This document shows, piece by piece, positions 47,584 to 58,009 of a stretch of DNA of 64,000 nt. A program made the translations under genes and the position numbers. Numbering within the stretch: position 1 is the stretch's first letter; every line of letters begins with the position of its first letter. The DNA is from Nemertoderma westbladi (Eukaryota > Xenacoelomorpha > Nemertodermatida > Nemertodermatidae), in assembly GCA_032718475.1 (NCBI GenBank), contig JAUCBJ010006595.1, forward strand, positions 1 to 64,000, written 5' to 3'. A model generated the notes under the pieces. That model saw only the letters and a program-made list of their open reading frames with translations. It searched no databases and was not told the DNA's origin.

Positions 47584-50500
47584 ATGACTGAATTAATAGA
47601 AGATGATCTTGGTATCAGGGAGAGATATATTCTACCTTTACAAGCGTTTGTCGATAGCTTGATACGCGGCGACGCTGATCCAACTACTACGGAGGACGAT
47701 GGTCGTTATATCGAACCGCCAATGTCCCAGGAGCAACTTACGCGTGAATTGGACTATAGAAAATTCACTGCTCGTTATACGCATCGTAATGGTACGTATA
47801 TGGACTTCTTGACTACTGGTCATCCTATTGATTTACACGACACCGACGATGTCGATACCGAAAGGGAAATGGTTTTATTTAAATATCATACCCAGCGGAG
47901 TCGAAACGACAAATCGAGAATAGAACACGAGAACTCTATTCGAAATAAGCTCGAAAGAGAAGACGTTGAAGAACCTGATAAACGTAGCGGCTTCAACGAA
48001 TATCTAGAATTTCTAAGAGAGACCTATCTCAATGTTGCCAGTCAACAAAACCTCGAAACTCGATATCCCCAAGGTATACATCCAGATCCTATAATGGAAC
48101 TCAAACGGCTCTATTTTACGATGATGTATCTTACCGCCGATCGACCCCTACCTGTCGTTCCAGATAGCTTCGAACAGATGGAGGAATATTGTAAAACTGG
48201 AGAGCGATCACCCGCGTTTCCCCTTCAAGACATGCGTCTTTGGTATTACTGTGACGAATGCCCTAGACCTAACCAGCAGATCGAAAGGCATAAACATCCG
48301 CGGAGACGTTGCGCTAAACACAGTTTTACACGATATACTTATGGGAGTTTCGAGCGAAACCTTTTCGACGTATCACCTACGGTCGCGCGCCTTAAACGAT
48401 CATTGAACAAACCCATGATCAGAGTTCCGGAATACTCGGTCAGACCTCCTCATTCCCAAGTGATACCTCAAACTCTCGATCCTAATAGTATTACGGATCC
48501 TCCCGAGCTATACTCACTGTTCAAAGATCTAGTGTTACCTGAACAGTTGATTGGTGGCACTCCGGTAGTGGGTTCGTTAGATATTCGCCAACCTTACCTC
48601 GCTGGACTAGGACGCGGTCATCTAATATCACCGTTTAACCCCTACAACCGTCCTGGCCTCCCTCCGATCCAACCTGTTACAGAAGTCGAAGAGAGCGTGA
48701 TACGAAATGCATTAGACGCTATTCGGCAGAAAATCGGAAAAGGAACTTACGATTGCTTGGAGAAACGTAAATTGCAACAACAAGTCCAAGCGGTGAAAGA
48801 ACTAGCTTTACCCCAGTTTGATAGAGAAATACAAAATCTAGAGGAGGACATCGAACGTGGACGAACCTACTCTTTACAGGAATTCCTGGACGAGCGCTTG
48901 CAACAACAAGCGGAGGAAAATCAGCTCGAGGAGAGACATATAGAGCTGACTGAGAGGGAAGAAGCAGCTTTAGCCCAACCAGAAGCTCAAATTCTCGTGA
49001 CGGATCTCTATTCCAAAACGATTCTCCACCCCTCGATGGTTCCTCATTTTAAAGACAAGCTCTTTGCTACGGTACAGCCTCAACCGGTTAATACTGATCT
49101 CAGATCTCACGAGCTCGTTGCTGACGCTCCCATGCTACAACGTCCACCCGTCGAGGCTGCTCGTGTCGATGGCGTACTTGTTGAGCCTCCGGACAATAGA
49201 GCGGATCTTGTCCGTCGCATGGTGCACGATGTTAACATACGCGCTAGACCTTTGCTGGACTCATTTTATGGAATTAAGGATCATCCTTATTATGTCCATT
49301 TAAAGCAATATTATATGGTAAAACCAGAAGATCCTACGCATAGTCTGAAGTTTCTACCATTGATCAATCCTCTCGATCTCGTCGAACTCGAACAACTACA
49401 AAAACATCTAGACCAGCTAGTTAAATTAAACTCATTTCGAAAACCGTATAATATTTCCAGAATAGAGAAAGAAATATTACCTCCGTACAATCTTGATGGA
49501 TTCATTAAAACTCGATTGGTACACTGGAATCTTGACGTGTTATTCGAGGAAGAAAGAATAAAACGATATGGAGATGTGGAAACCTATACTACACAATGCT
49601 TAAAGTATAGAGATTTACCCAATGCTAGCGAATGCGCTACTTTGTGGCATCCAGTGGGAATGACTCTCGAAAACGCCACTAAAGAATGGAACGAGACTCT
49701 TAACGTTATCGAGATGTATGGCGTTGTTACTTATGACAACGAAGGTAGCGTTCCGGTGGGAGAACTAGGAACTACGCGAATGATACATATACGAGGACTC
49801 GCTGGTTCTACCCACGTATTCACTCGAGCGTGTTCAGACGTGATCGATTATTCTTTTGAAACCCTTACGGAGACACAAAAGAAACTTCGACATGGACAAT
49901 TCGAGCTCGCGCAGCGTTACGTCACCGACACCGAGCGCAAACCGGCCATGGGTATCGACGGATCAATGTTACCCCAACCCGTGCTCGAAATGTTGTTTAA
50001 CGAAAGAATCCTAAAAATCGGCTCAGCTGTTTATGGAGATCTCCAAAACGACTTCCGGAATATGGAAAACATTCCATACCCTTTCGTTGATACTCAACTG
50101 ATTGCCCCTTGGGCCGAAGGCCGAGGTTTCTTTCGCACTATGTATGCCAATACACCCAGCGACATTACTAAGGTACAACGGACATCCATCGGACATCTTG
50201 CCTTTCAAGAATATGGATGGAACTTCAAAGTTGAAAATCCTATCAATTACCAGCAGGTATATGGAGATCATTACTCTCGTTTATATTTTGATGGACCATT
50301 AACTGCGCCTGGTGCCGTATATAGCTTTATGAGTGTTCCACTTCGCCCTTCCTTAGCTATATACACGATCTTTGAAAACGCAGCACTTGCCGGTTGGCTA
50401 GCCGATGTGTGCAGTCGTACCATACGCGCTCACCCGTTAATACTTGGAACTAAACTCGCCAAGTTAGACGAACACAATAAGTTCATACGTTTCGAATGTT

Positions 50501-51837
50501 TCCGGCGCTTTCTGACTCCGTTCCGTAACGTCGATAGTCAGTTCAAGGACCGCGCGCTGACCAAACTCAGTCTGAGAGACTCAGCTGCGGAGAAACTGAG
50601 TAGCGCTGGATTTGCCGTGTTTCAAGACGTTTGTATACAGAACTTACATTCATCCGTTATACAAAGACCCCGAATATCTACAGGTTATTCTGTCGTGGAA
50701 ATACAGACAGTGGGTCCACTTACGGAGACCGACGCTCCCACTTCGCCTATACAGCTGGAGGATGAACCAGTATGCTTGGAATCAGAAGCGATTCAACCTA
50801 CAGCTTCCCGGAGCAGTGACAATGATTATGTCAAAGAGTGGTATCAAGGTCCACAGCGTCTCACAGCGTACGATTATCGACACGCCAACTACGTTTCTCG
50901 AAAACGTTGTCGATTATGCGCATCGAGAGACCACTTCACTCCTCTAGACTCGAGCGTACCTTGTTCCTATTTCCTCGAACAACCGATGATGGAAATATAT
51001 TGTGCTTATTGCCGGCTTAATAACTCTCATATATTTGCCGTCTGCCCACAATTTATGACTCAATGTCACTACTGTCAACTTAAAGGACATGAAAGTTACA
51101 ATTGTCCCTTTAATCGCGATTTAGAGAGCGTAGACGAGATGATCACCCTGCGATACATCCGAGCTTGGGAAGCGAACGCCGATTTACATTGCGAATCCCG
51201 ACATCGCTATTACCCTGGACGAGCTTACGAGGGAGTTTACGCGTTCCATCCTTATCTATTCGCGTCGATTGAACAGAAAACACGCGTACCAAGTTACGAG
51301 TTAATGAAGCGTGTTGGTGAGTGTATTTCCACCAAGTTTGTCAGGAAATACCTTAGAAACGTTAACCCTAATGATATAACCACATATCACCTGATCAATT
51401 TTATCCGTCAGGACCCTGAGTATGGCGACATCTTTGTGAACTCGCATCCTGAACTACAGGAAATATCTCGGCGACCATATGAATATCGAACCCGAGAACG
51501 CGAGCTGGAGAGAACCATTAAACCGAGAAAGTTCCTCACCACTCACGGTCCACCCACCGCTAGTGTCCAGACGACCCGTCAAGGACCCGTAGGAGCTGCT
51601 GTCCTGAGACGCGCTCTAAAGGCCGTTAGACCTCGCTCCACTGAGGTTGATATTATTCAACCAGGTACTTCGACCGGCGGGTATACCGATCGTAACCCTG
51701 CGCCTTCTGATGCAATTATATTGCACCCTTCGCCTAGGAGCTACAGCCCTCCTTGTAAAGTGGCTCGCCCCAAAGAGAAAAGGACTCTTGCTAGCTTTAA
51801 AAAACTGCGTAAACGCCGTCCGCGCAAGAAAGACTAA
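47584..51837 (+). CDS. Large extra ORF of the BEL/Pao family, 1,417 aa, function unknown, CCHC zinc-knuckle protein
   Basis: A single open frame from ATG 47,584 (rather acidic N-terminus) to TAA. The family is not recognised. Visible: a Cys/His cluster at residues 223-246 (CX2C...CX2H); a charged coiled-coil-like region at about 385-475 (LQQQVQAVKEL, ERLQQQAEENQLEERH); a long mixed central region (about 575-1,050) without known motifs; a C-terminal Cys-rich module with CRLC near 1,108, CAYCRLNNSHIFAVC at 1,140 (CX2CX5HX4C) and CHYCQLKGHESYNC at 1,161 (canonical CX2CX4HX4C); and a very basic tail (KKLRKRRPRKKD), possibly nuclear or nucleic-acid-binding. No signal peptide or membrane helix, so it is unlike env. 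Copy C encodes the same protein with mainly silent changes. It ends 78 bp before the 3' LTR. RNA or DNA binding is inferred. Confidence 0.9.
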   Translation: MTELIEDDLGIRERYILPLQAFVDSLIRGDADPTTTEDDGRYIEPPMSQEQLTRELDYRKFTARYTHRNGTYMDFLTTGHPIDLHDTDDVDTEREMVLFKYHTQRSRNDKSRIEHENSIRNKLEREDVEEPDKRSGFNEYLEFLRETYLNVASQQNLETRYPQGIHPDPIMELKRLYFTMMYLTADRPLPVVPDSFEQMEEYCKTGERSPAFPLQDMRLWYYCDECPRPNQQIERHKHPRRRCAKHSFTRYTYGSFERNLFDVSPTVARLKRSLNKPMIRVPEYSVRPPHSQVIPQTLDPNSITDPPELYSLFKDLVLPEQLIGGTPVVGSLDIRQPYLAGLGRGHLISPFNPYNRPGLPPIQPVTEVEESVIRNALDAIRQKIGKGTYDCLEKRKLQQQVQAVKELALPQFDREIQNLEEDIERGRTYSLQEFLDERLQQQAEENQLEERHIELTEREEAALAQPEAQILVTDLYSKTILHPSMVPHFKDKLFATVQPQPVNTDLRSHELVADAPMLQRPPVEAARVDGVLVEPPDNRADLVRRMVHDVNIRARPLLDSFYGIKDHPYYVHLKQYYMVKPEDPTHSLKFLPLINPLDLVELEQLQKHLDQLVKLNSFRKPYNISRIEKEILPPYNLDGFIKTRLVHWNLDVLFEEERIKRYGDVETYTTQCLKYRDLPNASECATLWHPVGMTLENATKEWNETLNVIEMYGVVTYDNEGSVPVGELGTTRMIHIRGLAGSTHVFTRACSDVIDYSFETLTETQKKLRHGQFELAQRYVTDTERKPAMGIDGSMLPQPVLEMLFNERILKIGSAVYGDLQNDFRNMENIPYPFVDTQLIAPWAEGRGFFRTMYANTPSDITKVQRTSIGHLAFQEYGWNFKVENPINYQQVYGDHYSRLYFDGPLTAPGAVYSFMSVPLRPSLAIYTIFENAALAGWLADVCSRTIRAHPLILGTKLAKLDEHNKFIRFECFRRFLTPFRNVDSQFKDRALTKLSLRDSAAEKLSSAGFAVFQDVCIQNLHSSVIQRPRISTGYSVVEIQTVGPLTETDAPTSPIQLEDEPVCLESEAIQPTASRSSDNDYVKEWYQGPQRLTAYDYRHANYVSRKRCRLCASRDHFTPLDSSVPCSYFLEQPMMEIYCAYCRLNNSHIFAVCPQFMTQCHYCQLKGHESYNCPFNRDLESVDEMITLRYIRAWEANADLHCESRHRYYPGRAYEGVYAFHPYLFASIEQKTRVPSYELMKRVGECISTKFVRKYLRNVNPNDITTYHLINFIRQDPEYGDIFVNSHPELQEISRRPYEYRTRERELERTIKPRKFLTTHGPPTASVQTTRQGPVGAAVLRRALKAVRPRSTEVDIIQPGTSTGGYTDRNPAPSDAIILHPSPRSYSPPCKVARPKEKRTLASFKKLRKRRPRKKD

Positions 51838-51915
51838 CTGTTTAGAGTATTTATGTATATTAGAAATTGTGATTTTGTATATTTTATAGACTTAAATCCC
51901 ATTTTCTGGGAGCGG
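51838..51915 (+). promoter_or_regulatory. 78-bp ORF-to-LTR gap with probable polypurine tract
   Basis: The same length and mostly the same sequence as in copy C (61,386-61,463 reversed). It ends TTTTCTGGGAGCGG just before the LTR; GGGAGCGG is the likely plus-strand primer site. Confidence 0.55.
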
Positions 51916-53083
51916 TGTAAAAGCTTTTGTGGGATAACTGATTCGTTTGCCTTGCTAACCAGTTCCCCCCAGGCGCTAGAATACTCTAAAAAGGGATCTA
52001 TAACTCGAATAGCGCAAGCTACCGGCTGATTGGCTGATTCGCTGTGCGAAGGGATCTGGGCTACGTTTGATTGTCCAACCAGCTTGGGAAAGTTGCCCCA
52101 CAGCCCTGCTTCTGTATCTGCCAATAGGATTTGAGTTGATTTTGATTTCGACCTATCACAGATCTACTGAACTGAATTTTCCTATCTGTATGCTCTTTCT
52201 CTGTGTTGGGTGGAAGCCTTTGTAAATAAGGTTATTCTTATCAGTTTTCAGTGTTGTTGGTCTTTCTTTCCTGAGCCAGGAGAGAACGGCTTGGAAATAT
52301 TTTGTGCTTTTCTGTTTTAGTCTAACACTAGTAGGCTTAATTATAAGGACATATATCCGTTATCACAAACTAATGAACGTAACACACACTGAATCACTGT
52401 GCATACTTTTATATTGTTATACTGCTATTTACTGTCAGTTCTTCATAATATGGTTGATGAATTATTATATTTGGAATAACGATAAATAACCCCGAAACCC
52501 AATATTCTTGATATACCGAAGGTAAGAGAGAAAGGTTACATATAACGATTGTGACTTATGTTAAAGTGGTTTGAAGTGAATCTAATGTTATTTGATAGAC
52601 CCTACATGAGTCGGTCCGTGTTCCTTTTATATATAACTAAAATCAGTGAAGATCGGCAGATCAGTGTGCAGTATTGTGCAGCATTGTGTATGAATGAGAC
52701 TGATAACGAAGCATTTCCTAAAGAATGCGCCATATATGTGAATTATAACTAAGCCATATCGTTGTGAGTAGTTTAAGTCATAACTCTGTTTGTATAGATA
52801 AAGCGCCACGTCCTAAAGGAACTGTTAATATTCCCCGAAGGTGAATAATATTGTCAGAGATTATATAATACTGTCAGTCGAATAATACATTAGGCTTACA
52901 TAGCAATAAAATTAAGCCGTCGAACCCAATCTCCCGGGTATATCCAGCGGGTGAATGATCGCGCACAGATTGGTTTGACTAGTGTAGTGAATTAAATACT
53001 TGTCATAGGCTAAAGGTGATTTATTATCTGGAAGACATCCTAATTTGGCGGGTTAAACTGCCAAAGGTCTAAAAGCGCGAACA
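51916..53083 (+). repeat. 3' LTR of copy A
   Basis: 1,168 bp, TG...CA, two transitions away from the 5' LTR (G at 52,810 and 53,030). Followed by the ATCGG target duplication. Confidence 0.95.
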
Positions 53084-53088
53084 ATCGG

Positions 53089-56082
53089 ATCAAGGATGGA
53101 AGAAGTGGTTTATCCTGACCCACTTTTAATTCTTCCAGGGGCAGTGCTCACTAGAGTACTTATAGCCGTAGAAGAACATCAAGCGGACTGGATGAAAAAT
53201 AAGAGATCGACCAGGGACAGTTATGCCAGATACCCGCTGGAAGAACTAAGGTCTATAGTAGAGACTCAATGGAACTTCCCCGGACCCGGACTCCCGTTTA
53301 ACTTATCGGAAGCTGCCTGGGAAGACTTATATCAAATGGGCGTAGTTAGAGACACCCGAGATCCCGCTGTATGGAAGAGGTCAGCAGCCGGATATATCCA
53401 GGGATTCTTCAACTCCTTGGGATGAGTAGAAGCACAGTTATTCCAACAACAACAGGGACCTCAAGAGCAGGGAGAACTGCTTTACCAAGTGAGAGAACGT
53501 ATATTGAGGATCAGATTAATCCTTTCAGCCTTTGAAGAGGCCTCGAAGAGAAGTAGTAGAGAAGAGAATACATCACTGTAGGTGGCAGTAAAGACTTGGT
53601 TCCAACGAGTGAATGCTAAAGTCCAGGGAACAACACGATGGAAGGCTCAGTTAACGGAACGAATAGCCTGTGGAGAATCAACCGATCAACCGAAGGATGC
53701 TATTGACATTTATCTGTCGGATTATCAACAATTGATAGGTGACAAGGAGCTAAGGAAACGCCTAGCTGGACTTCACCCCAATAGTGAAGAAGCCAAATTC
53801 ATTTTAGCCTCCTTAGATGTGGAGATATTAACTGCGGAGCAGGCTAACCGAGCTGCAACCGCGGAAGGTGAATTAAAAGCTGCAGCGGCGGAAGTTGAAA
53901 AAAGGGCAGTGGCTGCAGCGGCAGAAGCTGATAGAAAAGCGGCAGCGGCAGCGGCAGCGGCAGCGGCAGCGGCAGCGGCAGCGGCAGCGGCAGCGGCAGC
54001 GGCAGCGGCAGCGGCAGAAGTTAACCAAAAGGTGGTGGCATCAGAAGTAGAACGTAAAGCTGCCACAGTAGAAGCTGAATGGAGGGCAGCTGAAGCAAAA
54101 GTACAACTAGAGTTGGAGAGCATTCAGGCGAGACAAGATTACTTAAATAAACAAAGGGCAGCCGCAACTACTGAGTCAATCTACTCCCAGAAGACATGGA
54201 TTTACCTCCTCAGATGAAGGTACTACTACTGATTCCGAGTGTAAAGGTAACCAAGATCGTTCAAACGGACGTAGAAGAGCGCCCCAAAGACATAAGTTGC
54301 CTAACTTACCCCTATGGTGAGAAGGGAACTAGCTAATGTAGACTTAAGTAATAGAGAGTCAACAGCCCAAATTATAAGAGTAGAAAGACTCCCTACTATA
54401 GTAGATGAGCCAGAAATAATTAGGCCTCTTAGCGAAGCCACTCCTTTAATAGAGACTCCTTTAAGCACAGAACACAACTCTAAATTCCCTTTGCATAGTA
54501 ACAAACTACCCTTGTCCAGTAGACAACCGCCCGAATCTCGGACTGTTATTGACACCGAGCAAGATATAATAACCGGACTGTCCCCGGTCGTCCCGATGTG
54601 CCATCCAGCTACGAAGTTGGCGGCTCCCGCACCCAGTGAATGGAGGAAGGATGACGGGGATGGAAGAATTGCTCGGGAAATTGGAGGAAAACAAAATCCA
54701 GTCCTCTAAACAAGTCCAAGAATTGGAAGGGACTGTTAAACTGTTAAAGGGAACAGTAAGAGAGAGTAAATTAGAGCGGCAAGAAGTACAGCAACAGATC
54801 GCTCTCGAATGCGATAAATTAGTATATATACAAATTATATACAAATGGGTATACCACCACCCTCTGTAACAATGTGTCAGCCCATTACGTCTGAAGTATT
54901 TCATGCGCAAGGTGTGGAGCCTACACACATCTATAGTGCTAGTGAAGTAGAAACTCCTATAGTAAACCCTATTAAGAGTATTAATAAGCCTGTCGATAAT
55001 GATATCCCATACCGATCTGATAATAATCCGAGAAATTTATATACTGATAATTTGATATTAAATAGTACGATGGCTCAAGAAAGCTTCATACATCAGATGG
55101 CTAGAACAGAAGCCCGTAAAGCGGTAAAGGTGCGAGAGGTCGTCAAGTGTAATGGAGATGAGATGAAGTGGTTACCTTTTAATGAATATTATAAGGATAA
55201 CATACAAAACTATGTACTATCCAGTGGAGAGAAATTACGATTCCTCATTGAGTGCTTGGAAGGACCTCCCAAGTTAATGGCGTTAAAGTTTATTGGACAT
55301 CCGGACGGATTGAGACAAGTTTGGGATACACTTAACATCAGGTATGGTAATAGGACTAACATAGCTAGATATCTGTATGTGAAATTAGTAGCGCCCAGAA
55401 AATTTCTTAGCAGCGGGATTATAGAGTTTTCCGATGAAATTCAGGAGATCTGTAGACAGTTAGACTGGTTAGGTAAGTCTCATGAATACCAGATTTCTAT
55501 GGTTGTAGGAGCCATAGCATCAACTTTGCCAAAGGGCGGAGTAGGTACTCGCTGGGACAAAAAGGTTCTCTATTTGATGGACCAACAACATAGAGATCCA
55601 ACCATGGCTGACCTTATGTCGTTCTTAAACAGAGAGGTAAGACTACAGCTCATAAAACAGTCTAGAGAGAAGACTCCGAAAACCAAGGTAAGTAAAAAAC
55701 CCATTACTAGGAGAAAGGTAACACAAGTGTGTTATACGGATGATTATGAAAGTCAAACGTCTTATGACGAAAATAGTGGCAGAGACACCGTAAGATCTTA
55801 TTACACGAATAAAGTCAAGAAAGATGTAAGTAAACCTAAGGCTTGAACCAGTGGCAAGAGAGAACAGATAACAACTCCCCCTACGTCTCCCAAGAGAATT
55901 CCTGGTAGGAAGCCTGAAGAAAGAGCTAGCGTACAAAATACAAAGCAAGTTAAGATAAGTAACATCAAACCTAAGTGTGTATTGTGCGACGGGCCACATC
56001 GCTTGAGTGGGTGTGAGGAATTCTTGAAGAAAGAATTAAAGGACAGACGTGATGACATCAAAGGAAAACCTGTTACTCAGCC
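53089..56082 (+). pseudogene. BEL/Pao gag, copy B (several stops and frameshifts)
   Basis: Retains about 600 bp missing from copy A (53,280-53,900), with stops TGA at 53,423-53,425 and TAG at 53,579-53,581. Then comes an Ala-rich helix in which a GCGGCA/GCAGCG hexamer run (about 53,937-54,017) encodes about 27 alanines. A frameshift near 54,180 and others before 54,845 follow. The DUF1759-like region (54,845-55,640) is open and close to A. A stop lies near 55,844, followed by CVLCDGPHRLSGC. The middle knuckle is partly deleted near 56,070, before CAKCGAKHH. Confidence 0.88.
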
Positions 56083-57306
56083 GTGAGGTGTGCTAAGTGT
56101 GGAGCGAAACATCATATCTTACTACACACCAAGTTTGATAAGGTACCGGTAAGTGAGCCCGAACTACATGTACAATTCAGTGATGTGAACAACACTGACC
56201 ATAGTTCGGAGATGGAAGGATTCTATACAGATGAATTTTCAGACGAAAATGAATCTTGTTATATGATCAACACAACTGTATATCGAGCCCTTACATATGA
56301 GACAGAATCAGAGGGAGAAGAACACCAACTATCTATTCCGGATTGACAGCTTTCATGGAAAGTTTCGACAACATCCGTCGGCATCTGAGAGTTCCCAGTG
56401 GTGCAACTAAGAGTACATGGACAAGGTAAGAGCTTAATAGTGAATGCCCTCCTTGACTCTGGTAGTATAGACACCTTCATTGATAAGGGCCTGGCCGAAG
56501 ATATCTTTGCTGGTCAACCAAGGTTCCGAACCAAACTGAACCTTTCTGGGATTATGCAGGTTTAGAAATCTACAGTATCCACGGACTTTTATGTTGGATC
56601 GTTGTCCACTCCCCAAGATGAACTAGATGAGAATAGTGTAAGGTCAGTTAAAATGGTGGCAATAAAGAACTTTGCCACTAGCCAAGTAGAGCCTTACAAC
56701 TGGGATGAAGACCATTTTACCCAGCAATACAACATACCTAGATTCAGAACAGATTACCCAGGGGTACAGATACTGCTCGGCCAGAATGCGCACGAAGCGC
56801 TTGAGACCCTAGAGAAACGGCCTGCTCGATCACGACCACTACAAACCTACGCGGGAAGAACGAGAGTAGGTTGGTATTTCACGGGACCTTCCCACAGGAC
56901 TTTGCAGGAAAGATCGAAGGGAGAGCAAGTCCACCAGGTAAGTGAGTGTGAGGAAGCCGTGAGCGAAGAGGATATCCCAGCTGAGGAAACTCTATGCTCC
57001 TCAGACAACGACGACATCCAGATTTTATATGACGAGGAGAATACCATTGAACTCCTCACTGAGAATCAAACTTGGTCAAACCAAGTTAATTTGTATAACC
57101 TCATCTGTGAAAACAACGGACTATTAACTTACGACCACAAACTCAATGAGGTGGTAGAGCGATATAATGATAAGATACGCGATGAACACGCGGTACGATT
57201 CTTTACTCAAGAAGCTGTAGAGCCTAATTCCTACGACAAAGCGTTATCCGTCGAGGAAGAGAGAGCTAAGCAAATTCAAGAAATGACTACTCGTTATCTT
57301 AAGTAA
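56083..57306 (+). pseudogene. BEL/Pao protease region, copy B
   Basis: Matches A from RCAKCGAKHH. Stops at 56,344-56,346 (TGA) and near 56,563 (TAG). Protease active site LLDSGSIDTFID (about 56,455); GVQILLGQNAHEALE and TRVGWYFTGP follow. The frame runs to the start of the RT module (VEPNSYDKALSVEEERAKQIQ) and ends at 57,304, where RT has been removed. Confidence 0.88.
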
Positions 57307-58009
57307 TAACTAATGAAGTCTGTCAGTTCAGCGTCTTTGTTACCAACAGAGTAGCTATTATACTCAGTCGCACTAATATAGATCAATGGAGACATTGCCC
57401 TGGGAAGATTAATCCAGCAGATATCGCTTCCAGAGGAGCAACTCCTCAAGAACTGATAGACACTCCGGATTGGTTAGGTGGCCCCGACTTCCTAGTTAAA
57501 GAAGAGGAGGAATGGCCCCTCATCTCACCACCGCGGAGATCAGACAAGGCAAGTGAGCAGAGAAAGTCAAACCGAAAACCCGGATGAGTAAATCAAAGCT
57601 GTTTAAGCCAGCGATAGATCTGTCTGTGCTACACACCACCGGTAATGCCACAGTGGATCCGAATCCACCCATGGATGTTACTCGAACCATAAATAAATCC
57701 GTCATAGAAATAAGGGAAAGAGATTGGAAATCTGGAACACCAGACGTCTCACAAGGACTCTCTCCTCTCATCCAAAGAGCGATGGCTCATTATAGCTCCT
57801 GGAATCGGATTTGCAAGGCCATTGTGTATTTAAAACGATGTTTTCATCATCACTATTCCAGGACAAAGATCGCTAATGATGCCACCTCAGTAGTAGCTGA
57901 AAAGGTCCACGCTACCAAAGACCTTCCCACTTATCGGCTGCCTGATAGGTTTCTGACTGAGAAGATCAGTTACCAAGAAAGGACATAATGATGCCAACAA
58001 GCAGATACT
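57307..58009 (+). pseudogene. BEL/Pao RNase H end and pre-integrase linker, copy B
   Basis: After the RT deletion the sequence resumes with FVTNRVAIILS, WRHCPGKINPADIASRGATPQEL and a TPDWLGGPDFL block, the standard end of BEL RNase H. The linker 57,584-57,988 has GLSPLIQRAMAHYSSWNRIC and a YLKRCFHHHY end. This module is what copy A lacks. Confidence 0.8.

Larger units (their letters stand above)
36197..53083 (+). mobile_element. BEL/Pao-type LTR retrotransposon, copy A, 16,887 bp, with a large extra ORF
   Basis: Bounded by two direct 1,168-bp repeats that begin TG and end CA, flanked by ATCGG duplications (36,192-36,196 and 53,084-53,088). Removing it with one ATCGG copy restores the gag reading frame of host element B. 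Order: 5' LTR, 2.2-kb repetitive leader, gag-protease-RT-integrase (three stops, two deletions), 1.6-kb spacer, a 1,417-codon ORF and 3' LTR. Typical BEL/Pao elements are roughly 5-9 kb. Only two differences were seen between the LTRs, so insertion is recent. Confidence 0.93.

Noticed and set aside
47584-51837. Extra ORF as an envelope gene
   Set aside because: No signal peptide, hydrophobic fusion-type segment or membrane anchor; zinc knuckles and a basic C-terminus point to an internal protein.
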